Of a stretch of 8,975 nt of DNA, positions 1 to 6,687 are shown piece after piece (the stretch's first letter is position 1; each line of letters begins with the position of its first letter). A program made the position numbers and the translations under genes. Location: NCBI GenBank assembly GCA_003554345.1, contig PWGE01000310.1, positions 1-8,975 on the forward strand, in the 5' to 3' direction. The notes under the pieces were generated by a model. The model saw only the letters and a list, made by a program, of their open reading frames with translations. It ran no database searches and was not told the origin of the DNA. The stretch comes from Candidatus Sumerlaeota bacterium. GTDB taxonomy: Bacteria; Sumerlaeota; T1SED10-198M.

Positions 1-590
1 ACAGGGCTCTCTGTCTTCATAATGGAAAAATGCTTTCGCAGGGAGATCCTGAAGAAGTCATTCATGATTATCTAAACCGCCATCTGCCCAAAGACTCGGT
101 AGAACGAGAAACTTTCGCTTCTCCACAGGTCTCGTATGATGCCTCCCAACTCCGAATCGGCTGTGAGGCTCCCAAAAGTCTTACTGTTACCGGCGAACTG
201 GTGCAGTGTTCACTTTCTCAGACCTTTACTATGCCCTGCAACAATCTCTGCGAAATCGGTATACTTTTCGCCACTTACCAGCGAATGAACGAATCTCAGG
301 TATTTTTCCGACTGGAGGAAATCTACCCTGATGAGAAGGAAATTATTATTCTTGAGGTCCCGGCCGCTCAATTATATGATAATCAGTGGTACTATTTTTC
401 CTTTCCCCATATTCCGGATTCAGCCCAGAGACAGTATCGCTTCACTATCTGGTCAAACGCCCAGACCAGTCATAGTGCAGTTACCCTATGGTATAACAAT
501 AAGGAAAAAATCGAGGATGAAGCATTTTTCTGGAATGAAGTTGCCCAGACCGGACACTTATGTTTCCGGGCATTATATGTAAGCAAATGA
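1..590 (+). CDS. Wzt-type polysaccharide/O-antigen ABC exporter ATPase, C-terminal part (5' partial)
   Basis: This is the 3' end of a gene that begins before the window. The frame is open from base 3 and its first codons read RALCLHNGKM, followed by LSQGDPEEVIHDYL. That is the usual end of the nucleotide-binding domain in the Wzt/RfbE/TagH export ATPases (lCdRa..L..Gk....G.peeVi..Y). The ATG at 30 is therefore internal. Walker A, Walker B and signature motifs lie upstream and cannot be seen. About 40 linker residues follow, then a beta-rich domain (about nt 225-587) with ILFATYQRM, DNQWYYFSFPHI and VTLWYNN. In characterised Wzt proteins the C-terminal domain binds the finished glycan and gives export specificity; that role is inferred here. 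The permease partner (Wzm) should be upstream. The stop overlaps the next start (ATGA), suggesting translational coupling. The main uncertainty is which glycan is exported. Confidence 0.8.
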   Translation, partial: RALCLHNGKMLSQGDPEEVIHDYLNRHLPKDSVERETFASPQVSYDASQLRIGCEAPKSLTVTGELVQCSLSQTFTMPCNNLCEIGILFATYQRMNESQVFFRLEEIYPDEKEIIILEVPAAQLYDNQWYYFSFPHIPDSAQRQYRFTIWSNAQTSHSAVTLWYNNKEKIEDEAFFWNEVAQTGHLCFRALYVSK

Positions 591-3334
591 AAATCGGCAT
601 TCTCACTCAAAGACATATCCTGGGTTTTGGTGTGGACTTAGTCGTCCATAAGACAGCCCAATTTTTAACAGATTTCGGACACGATATAACGGTACTGGCA
701 AATGTCGCTTCAGAAGACTTTCCGAGGGTAAATTACACCGTTATTCCCATTCCTGTTGAGCTACATCCTGCTCCCAAAAAAGAGTATTATAACAGCCGTT
801 TATACCAGAAACTTATAGCCTCTTATCAATTTGATGCTCTCATCTTTCATACACTTCCCTTTTTTTATGCTCTGCCTGAATTTAAAAACACTCCTTCCAT
901 GGTTATTGAATACGGTACCTCGGACACTCTTTTCTTTCCCCTGCATACTAAAATATTTTTTCATGTAAACGAATATCTCACCTATCACAATTATTATCCT
1001 CACGCCGACATCATCTGTCCCATTTCCCGGTTCTTAGAAAACAAACTTCCCCACTCCCTCCAGAGAAAAACTGAAGTTATTCCGCTGGGAGCCGACCATT
1101 ATAAAGACTTTCGCTATTCTTCAAGGCAAATAACTGCAAGACGTCAGGAGCTTGGTATAAGCAAAGACGATACGGTCCTGTTATATGTAGGTCGTTTGAA
1201 TTATGAAAAACAGCCTTATAAAAATACCCGGCAGTTGCTGGATATATTCCGGGAAGTTAAAAGAATCCGCCCGGACTTACAACTGGTCATGATTGGATAT
1301 GGAGATGAAAACGACCGGCGGTTTTTGAAGAAAAAGGGGGCAATCCCGGTTATAAATGTCCCCTTCAATGAGATGAGCCTGTATTACCAGATGTGCGATA
1401 TTTATGTAACAACCACTCTGTGGGAAGGATTTGACCTCCCGCTTCTGGAAGCTCAGTATTTCGGGAAACCTGTAGTAGCATATTCTATAGGAGCACATCC
1501 GGAAGTCTGCAGCAACAACGTCACCGGATTTCTGGTCACCTCCCGCCTGGATTTCCAGAAAAAAATCCTCACACTGGCTCAAAACAAGCTGATATATAAA
1601 TATCTTTCCTCCAATGCCCGGATGTTCGCTTCCCAATACACATGGGAAAAAACTGTTCGCAACTACGAAAATCAGCTTTTCTCCATTACAACATCTTCCC
1701 CTGCAGTCAACAGAAGGAACCCCTCACAAAAAGCGCCACTTATCTCTATCATTATTCCTAATTACAATGCTCCCCCGGACATGCTTCAAAGCTGCCTGCA
1801 AAGCATTACCAACCAGACATATACCAACCATGAGCTTGTACTCGTTGACAATAATTCTTCTGATAAGAGTTATCGCGACGTTTGCTCCCGCTATCCAGGA
1901 AAGCATCTCCTTATTGAAAATGAGAAAAATTACGGATTTTCCTCCGCTATTAACAGGGGGATAGATAATGCTCAGGGAGAATGGCTTCTTCTATTAAATT
2001 TTGACACCTTTCTTGATCCTTATTGCCTGGAAAACTTCATCAAAAATCTTCCTCCTCAATACACCAGTATTGCAGGCTACGCACCTAAAATGTACCTGGC
2101 AACCGAATACAGGGTCATTGACTCCATAGGTACCGGTATCAACAGTAGCGCAGAAGCCTACAACGTGGGAATCGGTGAAATTGATGTGGGACAGCACGAC
2201 AGACAGCGCCAGATATTCGGATGCTGTTTTGGAGGAGCATTTCTTCAGAAAAAATCCTTTGACTATGCCGGGAAACTTGACGAAAGTTACGGAATGTACT
2301 ATGAAGATGTGGACTGGTGTCTGCGCGCCAATCTCCTGGGATTCTCCTTTTATACCATGCCTGCCGCCATCATCTATCACTATCATTCAGCCTCTTTACG
2401 CCATCTTTCATATAACTGGAAATATGAACTCATTGAGCTGAACCTGCTGAAGACTGCCTATAAGAACTTTTCTTTTAAAAACTTCAGTAGAGCCCTCATA
2501 AAGCGATTAAGAAGCTATCATCGCCAGAAAAAAGAGGGCCATTCAGTCTTTTTAGTCAATAACTATAATATCATCAAAAAGTTTGATCAGCAGTTACCCG
2601 TCCTTCATCGTCAAAGAAATATCATCCAGGAGCGAAGAGTACAGTCAGAGGAAAAGCCCCTTCATTATTCTCCACCACCAGTCAATTTTTTTGATCCCCG
2701 TTTTTATTCCTGCCGGTACACTCCTGACAACATCCTTCATAGCCTGGAAGAAAAAATGACGACCACTTCTCTGAATCAGACAGAATTTGCTCTCTGGACC
2801 ATCTTACAAGAAGTTCAGAATGGTGAACTTTCGTTGCACCAGGCTAAGGAACACTTTTTTTCCTCGTTTCAACACGGGGTTTATCAAAAGATACTCTTCA
2901 ATCTCATTCCGGAACAAGAGGTGATCCACAATCCACTTGCTTTTAAAAGCGGGCACGTCATCGTGCAGAAGCATGAAAGATTTCCCCGGGGACAACTGGA
3001 TGGAATAAGCCTGTGGTTATTGAATCATAACCGTATCAACGCCGGCACCGTGTTATGCGAGATATGGGACGAAGACAGCTACACCTCTCAATCTATGCAG
3101 TTCCCCGAAACACGCCAGGATATATGGTTAAAAGTCCCCTTCAGCTATAGCACCCAGGGCGGACCTTTCACCCTGCGTCTCTCTTTACCCGGGAACATCC
3201 ATAAAGAAAACACCCCCTCTTTTGCTATCAGTGAAAAACCCCTCTACCCTTTCACCGCCACGTCAGCCAATAATCGTTCGTTATCAGGAAATATTATTAT
3301 AAAATATCATTTTAATCCCCAGGAAAGGATGTAA
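587..3334 (+). CDS. Bifunctional glycosyltransferase: GT4 domain, GT2 domain and C-terminal beta-sandwich module
   Basis: A 915-residue cytoplasmic protein predicted to add two sugars in succession to a growing surface glycan. Residues 1-370 look like a GT-B fold GT4 enzyme: N-terminal MKIGILTQRH, then LLYVGRLNYEKQ near 198-209, and the EX7E motif EGFDLPLLE at 280-288. Residues 384 to about 640 look like a GT-A fold GT2 enzyme: LISIIIPNYN, VDNNSSD near 421, the nucleotide/metal region LNFDTF (Asp473), and YYEDVDWCLRA (Glu573/Asp574) as the likely catalytic-base region. After a basic linker, residues about 785-915 form a module with LDGISLWLLNHNRINAGTV, resembling those in the flanking genes. 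I chose ATG 587 because it overlaps the upstream stop and gives the standard GT4 N-terminus; the in-frame ATG at 560 would add nine unrelated residues. No Shine-Dalgarno is evident, in keeping with coupled translation. Sugar specificities cannot be read from sequence. Confidence 0.85.
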   Translation: MKIGILTQRHILGFGVDLVVHKTAQFLTDFGHDITVLANVASEDFPRVNYTVIPIPVELHPAPKKEYYNSRLYQKLIASYQFDALIFHTLPFFYALPEFKNTPSMVIEYGTSDTLFFPLHTKIFFHVNEYLTYHNYYPHADIICPISRFLENKLPHSLQRKTEVIPLGADHYKDFRYSSRQITARRQELGISKDDTVLLYVGRLNYEKQPYKNTRQLLDIFREVKRIRPDLQLVMIGYGDENDRRFLKKKGAIPVINVPFNEMSLYYQMCDIYVTTTLWEGFDLPLLEAQYFGKPVVAYSIGAHPEVCSNNVTGFLVTSRLDFQKKILTLAQNKLIYKYLSSNARMFASQYTWEKTVRNYENQLFSITTSSPAVNRRNPSQKAPLISIIIPNYNAPPDMLQSCLQSITNQTYTNHELVLVDNNSSDKSYRDVCSRYPGKHLLIENEKNYGFSSAINRGIDNAQGEWLLLLNFDTFLDPYCLENFIKNLPPQYTSIAGYAPKMYLATEYRVIDSIGTGINSSAEAYNVGIGEIDVGQHDRQRQIFGCCFGGAFLQKKSFDYAGKLDESYGMYYEDVDWCLRANLLGFSFYTMPAAIIYHYHSASLRHLSYNWKYELIELNLLKTAYKNFSFKNFSRALIKRLRSYHRQKKEGHSVFLVNNYNIIKKFDQQLPVLHRQRNIIQERRVQSEEKPLHYSPPPVNFFDPRFYSCRYTPDNILHSLEEKMTTTSLNQTEFALWTILQEVQNGELSLHQAKEHFFSSFQHGVYQKILFNLIPEQEVIHNPLAFKSGHVIVQKHERFPRGQLDGISLWLLNHNRINAGTVLCEIWDEDSYTSQSMQFPETRQDIWLKVPFSYSTQGGPFTLRLSLPGNIHKENTPSFAISEKPLYPFTATSANNRSLSGNIIIKYHFNPQERM
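3321..3329 (+). promoter_or_regulatory. Ribosome binding site for the coiled-coil protein gene
   Basis: AGGAAAGGA lies eight bases before the ATG at 3338, inside the last codons of the glycosyltransferase gene. The start codon is 3 bp after that gene's TAA, so the site supports this start and suggests co-transcription with it. Confidence 0.6.
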
Positions 3335-3337
3335 ATC

Positions 3338-4648
3338 ATGGAAAATTTTTCTCTGCGACATATGAAAAACAAGATTCAGGAAATAGTCAGGGAATACCTC
3401 GCAGAAGAATTTCTGAAAAGCCTGGAAACAAAAGAAGAACACACACCCGACCTGGAATACACGCAGACTATTTCTGACTCGGTACTTGATATATCAGCAA
3501 ATGAGCCTCTTCGTTTTATGTACCAGGTCCGCACCAGTCATCTCAGTGCCCTGGAACTACTTTTCGCCACCTATCACAGGGTACTTAAAAACGTTGAATT
3601 CAAACTGCAGATCCACCATTCCATCAACCAGCAGCTTCTTTATGAGGACAGTTATACCAGGACCATAAAAGACAACGAGTGGATCTCTTTTCCTATCGGC
3701 ACAATTGATATAGCCCGTCATACCCCTATCACCATCACCCTCTCACTTACTGAAAAAATCAATCATAGATTATCCATCTGGTATGGACGAAATGTCAACG
3801 TGTACGGAGGCTTTTTTCGCATTGGCAAAAAAAAGATGACCGGCTACCCTGCCCTGCGCATATACACCGGCGAACCCACTCAACCCATACCTTCCCTGGA
3901 ACTCAATGAAGCCAACATGGATTTTCTTGAGAAGATTCAGAGCATCAATGAAGACACCAAAAAAGAACAGAAAGAGATTGTAGAAGAATACGAGGCTTTA
4001 TTCCACTCTTTGCTGACTGAAAACAAGGGTTTGGAAGAAAAGGTGGAACAACTGGAGCGTGAAAAGGAACTCCTCTTCAAACAGGCAGGAAAGTCTTCAG
4101 AAGAAGGGGACCAACTGATAAAGGCACCATCCCCTGACAGCACCGCCCTGTTTCAACGCCTTTTAGAGGCATATACCACCCGTTTTGCCCACCTGTGGAA
4201 CAATCCATTTTACCGCTTTTTTTATATCTGGAAATACCGCTGGTTTCTCACCAGACAAAGCGGAGAATTTCCGGCTGCAGAACTCAAGGCGGGCATTGAA
4301 CTGGAACAGCCCTTTCAAGTAACTTCACCTTCATCCAGAATATACCTGTACTGGGGCACTCATAAGAGAACCAACACGGGAACAGTACACATATCACTGT
4401 ATAATAGAGAAAACCAGCTTCTCAAATCTACAGACATACAAATGGAAAATCTTCCTGATTTAACACCTGTTCCTTTTGTTTATGACTTCTCTCCCCAGGA
4501 AGATTACCTGTTGAAACTCAATTGTCAGGACGGCATGACGGGAAACTTTGTTTCTCCCATGGCTACCAGAAAAAGGTCAACAGCCCTGCCGGCGCTCCGC
4601 CTAAACGGCTATCGGCTACCGGCAGCGCTGAAAATCACTTTCCAGTAA
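3338..4648 (+). CDS. Coiled-coil protein flanked by two putative glycan-recognition modules, function unknown
   Basis: I do not recognise a named family for this 436-residue protein. It has no signal peptide or clear transmembrane segment, so it is probably cytoplasmic. Layout: an amphipathic N-terminal helix (1-30); a beta-rich module (about 55-178) with LLFATYHRV, DNEWISFPI and LSIWYGRN, closely matching ILFATYQRM, DNQWYYFSFPHI and VTLWYNN in the export ATPase; a Glu/Lys-rich predicted coiled coil (about 190-255); an aromatic, basic stretch FYRFFYIWKYRWFL (291-304) that might lie on a membrane or protein surface; and a second beta-rich module (about 320-436) with GTHKRTNTGTV, resembling NHNRINAGTV in the glycosyltransferase. 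No methyltransferase, kinase or glycosyltransferase motif is visible. It is last in the operon. A scaffold, tether or chain-length ruler linking synthesis to export is my inference. The coding region is confident; the function is not. Confidence 0.7.
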   Translation: MENFSLRHMKNKIQEIVREYLAEEFLKSLETKEEHTPDLEYTQTISDSVLDISANEPLRFMYQVRTSHLSALELLFATYHRVLKNVEFKLQIHHSINQQLLYEDSYTRTIKDNEWISFPIGTIDIARHTPITITLSLTEKINHRLSIWYGRNVNVYGGFFRIGKKKMTGYPALRIYTGEPTQPIPSLELNEANMDFLEKIQSINEDTKKEQKEIVEEYEALFHSLLTENKGLEEKVEQLEREKELLFKQAGKSSEEGDQLIKAPSPDSTALFQRLLEAYTTRFAHLWNNPFYRFFYIWKYRWFLTRQSGEFPAAELKAGIELEQPFQVTSPSSRIYLYWGTHKRTNTGTVHISLYNRENQLLKSTDIQMENLPDLTPVPFVYDFSPQEDYLLKLNCQDGMTGNFVSPMATRKRSTALPALRLNGYRLPAALKITFQ

Positions 4649-4686
4649 TCTGTTCAGTAAAGCGTCCAGATGACATCACGAACAGA
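4649..4686. repeat. Inverted repeat at the junction of two convergent genes
   Basis: TCTGTTC (4649-4655) and GAACAGA (4680-4686) are perfect inverted copies with 24 bases between them, starting immediately after the TAA at 4646-4648. The minus-strand stop codon (4654-4656) overlaps the left arm. A smaller GTC/GAC pair (4664-4666, 4672-4674) lies inside. Neither side has a T-run, so it does not look like a standard intrinsic terminator. It may be chance. Confidence 0.3.
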
Positions 4687-6336
4687 AGTGGGCTCTTCCT
4701 CCTCTATCTCCAGCAAAGTAAACTTCACAGCATCGGCTTCCACATAATCGCCACTGGTTTCGTGATTGGTAACCGTTACAGCCCCGGGTTCACCCTGTTG
4801 ATAATGAAACTCTCCCAGGCTGTTCCACTGAGCACCATCTTCTCTTTGATTACGATATACTATTTCAGTTTCATCCCCATGTTCGATTTCATACCGGACA
4901 TCTGTTTCCCGGTTGCCACCGCCTGCCCACCAGGCAGAGACTTCGTATAAACCGCTATAGGGCATAGTCATAAACCATCGAAAGTAGGCAGAACCATCGC
5001 CTGCGGTGATAATATGGTAATCATCGTCCCAGGGTGAACCATGATCTCCAGTCCACCAGCCGCCGCTATATTCAACGCTGGCACTGTCCTGGTTGTCAAT
5101 GATGTACTCCCCCAGGCCATCACCCCGGTAATGGAAATAAACACTATCAGCCGTCACATTATAGTCTTCATCAACGATATTATTAATGACCAGGGAACCT
5201 TCCGTACCTTCCTCAAAACTGTACATACCAAGGGAAGTCCACTCTCCGCTTCCCTCCGATTGATCAACAGTTACCGAATGGCTTCCCAGAGCATCATGAA
5301 TAGTAAAGGGCACTTCTTCTGCCGGAGATTGAACCGTTGGATACCATACAAATATCTCATACAAACCGGCGCGGGCAAGATCTGGGGTATAAGTTACCGA
5401 AGCAGGAAGCTCTCCACCCTGAATCTCGAGAGAATCCCGGTAATAGGAATCATTCCTGGACACAGTCTGCCAATCCCCTTCGACCTCGCATTCTGCATCA
5501 TCCCAGTCTATAAGATAACGGGGAACCACATTCCACACTGTAGGAACACTTCGTTGAAATCCACCGGAAGGTGCATTTTTCACCTCACCGTCAGCCCACA
5601 TGGTTGTAGAACCGCCGCCGTCGTAGTTCATGGCATAGTCACAACCCAGATCAAGAAAGAAGTCAGCAAGTTCGGGAATAGTCATACCCACGCTATCATT
5701 TCGACCATCAACGGTCACAAAATAAATCAACCGTTCTTCCGATTTATACCCCACGGCAGTACGAGGATGTCGACTATCAACCCAGGGAAAACCTTCATCT
5801 ATAACATCATCTTCACCGGCTGTCACCAGGTTGGGACCGCCGCCGATGGCATCGATCACATCATCCCACTGTGGATGATCGGATCCGCCACCAATATCCA
5901 CCTGGGTTATAACAAAATGTTCGCGTTTATTCCCTGACAAACCGAAAGTACTTCTGTCAGCTCCCCAGGAATTAATGACATTGCCATCAATTTCGAGATA
6001 TTGCTGAGCTTCTCCCGTCTCCATATTAAAGAACCCGGCATTGACAGAAGCCACTGCCCCTGTCTCTTCACCGTGCACGCTGGTTGGTTCTCCTCCATCA
6101 ATATGGCTGGGAACCAGGTCAATATTACGTTCGTCCATATCCACTTCTAAAACCCATAGATTCCAGGTCGGATCGGGATTATGGGCACTGCGAATGCGTG
6201 CCCCCGGTGCCAGATCCTCCCAATCCCCATAAGTTATATCCGGATAGTTCAAATCTGCAAACCCCAGAACAACAAACATGGACAGCAGAAGACATATCAG
6301 TCCCCGCCGGCAAGAAAAAGTGGTTTTACGCTCCAT
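4654..6336 (-). CDS. Secreted phosphodiester glycosidase-family (NAGPA-like) protein with two golvesin-like modules
   Basis: A 560-residue exported protein. Residues 1-27 form a signal peptide (basic start, hydrophobic LICLLLSMFVVLGFA, likely cleavage before Asp28). Residues about 40-275 match the phosphodiester glycosidase/NAGPA-like domain (formerly DUF2233), with NAGFF (99-103), GGGPN (165-169), HPRTAVGY (190-197), VTVDGR (207-212) and NYDGGGSTTMW (237-247). The family includes the mammalian uncovering enzyme that removes N-acetylglucosamine from a phosphodiester; bacterial members are linked to envelope glycans, so the exact substrate is unknown. Two golvesin/Xly-type beta-sandwich modules follow, at about 283-403 (GDWQTV, EWTSLGMYSF) and 411-541 (YIIDNQ, QWNSLGEFHY, YVEADAVKFTLL), probably for carbohydrate binding. 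The mature part has four lysines in about 530 residues and many Asp/Glu. AAGGAG lies six bases before ATG 6336. The gene converges on the polysaccharide operon. Confidence 0.85.
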   Translation of the reverse strand: MERKTTFSCRRGLICLLLSMFVVLGFADLNYPDITYGDWEDLAPGARIRSAHNPDPTWNLWVLEVDMDERNIDLVPSHIDGGEPTSVHGEETGAVASVNAGFFNMETGEAQQYLEIDGNVINSWGADRSTFGLSGNKREHFVITQVDIGGGSDHPQWDDVIDAIGGGPNLVTAGEDDVIDEGFPWVDSRHPRTAVGYKSEERLIYFVTVDGRNDSVGMTIPELADFFLDLGCDYAMNYDGGGSTTMWADGEVKNAPSGGFQRSVPTVWNVVPRYLIDWDDAECEVEGDWQTVSRNDSYYRDSLEIQGGELPASVTYTPDLARAGLYEIFVWYPTVQSPAEEVPFTIHDALGSHSVTVDQSEGSGEWTSLGMYSFEEGTEGSLVINNIVDEDYNVTADSVYFHYRGDGLGEYIIDNQDSASVEYSGGWWTGDHGSPWDDDYHIITAGDGSAYFRWFMTMPYSGLYEVSAWWAGGGNRETDVRYEIEHGDETEIVYRNQREDGAQWNSLGEFHYQQGEPGAVTVTNHETSGDYVEADAVKFTLLEIEEEEPTSVRDVIWTLY

Positions 6337-6357
6337 CAGACTCTCCTTTTTATAAAC

Positions 6358-6385
6358 ATTATATTTTTTCTTCTTTACATTACAA
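6358..6385 (-). promoter_or_regulatory. Candidate proximal promoter of the phosphodiester glycosidase gene
   Basis: Read on the minus strand, TTGTAA (6380-6385) and a perfect TATAAT (6358-6363) are separated by 16 bases. Transcription would start near 6351, just before the AAGGAG at 6343-6348, giving a leader of about 15 nt. The -35 box matches consensus at four of six positions, and the region is AT-rich, so a chance match is possible. Confidence 0.35.
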
Positions 6386-6575
6386 GAATCATCAACATCT
6401 TATTTACCATACACCGGTCATTGCCCGTTGCATTCTTTTTGAACTCACCAATACCATAAGCAGGCCTTAACCATTGCTGCTTTTTTGTGATAATTTACCG
6501 GAAAGCAAGAAAGGGCCTTACAATCAAGAAAGAGTTATCAATCTATGAAAATAATAGAAGAGACCCTTTTCTTTC

Positions 6576-6603
6576 ATTATATGTCCTATAATGTTTGAGT
6601 CAA
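6576..6603 (-). promoter_or_regulatory. Strong candidate distal promoter reading toward the phosphodiester glycosidase gene
   Basis: On the minus strand TTGACT (6598-6603, five of six consensus bases) and TATAAT (6576-6581, six of six) are 16 bases apart. This is the best housekeeping-type promoter match I found in the window. Transcription would start near 6569, leaving about 230 nt of untranslated leader before ATG 6336. It lies downstream of the preceding gene's stop at 6688, so the glycosidase gene could be its own transcription unit. Confidence 0.5.
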
Positions 6604-6687
6604 ATCCTTCTTTTTCATGTAAAAGTATAATATATCCTTTTTCCCTCTTTTCCCTGCAAAATTACAGCTCTTCTTCTCAAAAAAACA

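Larger units (their letters stand above)
6337..6687. other. 351-bp intergenic region between the two secreted-protein genes
   Basis: This gap is AT-rich and holds the two candidate promoters annotated separately. It also has an imperfect inverted repeat, AAGAAAGGG (6507-6515) against CCCTTTTCTT (6564-6573), and a six-base-pair hairpin AAGCAG/CTGCTT (6458-6463, 6477-6482). Two very short minus-strand reading frames lie in the leader: 17 codons at 6404-6457 and 9 codons at 6445-6474. Neither resembles a known peptide. I found no convincing terminator for the gene ending at 6688, no tRNA, and no riboswitch whose full consensus I could match. Confidence 0.5.

Noticed and set aside
30-32. ATG at 30 as the start of a separate small protein
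   Set aside because: The frame is open to the left edge, and the codons before it match the end of a Wzt-type ATPase domain.
560-586. An earlier in-frame ATG for the glycosyltransferase
   Set aside because: It adds nine residues unlike any GT4 N-terminus and overlaps the upstream gene by 31 bases without a better ribosome binding site; ATG 587 gives the expected start and an ATGA overlap.
4587-4625. CTGCCGG/CCGGCAG inverted repeat near the end of the coiled-coil protein gene
   Set aside because: It lies within coding sequence, has a loop of about 25 bases and is not followed by a T-run.
3338-4648. The coiled-coil protein as a WbdD-type capping enzyme
   Set aside because: No S-adenosylmethionine-binding or kinase motifs are visible; only the coiled coil and gene context are alike.
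5041-5937. A 298-codon plus-strand open frame inside the phosphodiester glycosidase gene
   Set aside because: The opposite strand carries a complete gene with family motifs, a signal peptide and a ribosome binding site; the plus frame shows no domain pattern.
6458-6486. Plus-strand hairpin AAGCAG/CTGCTT followed by six T bases, looking like an intrinsic terminator
   Set aside because: The stem has only six pairs and a 13-base loop, and no plus-strand gene ends nearby; the last one stops at 4648. It is more likely incidental or part of the minus-strand leader.
6451-6500. Fragment GGCCTTAACCATTGC resembling part of a cyclic-di-GMP-I (GEMM) riboswitch on the plus strand
   Set aside because: The other conserved GEMM segments (the GGGACGCAAAGCC stretch and the 3' GGTAGGTAGCGGGGTTACC stretch) are absent, and no plus-strand gene follows.
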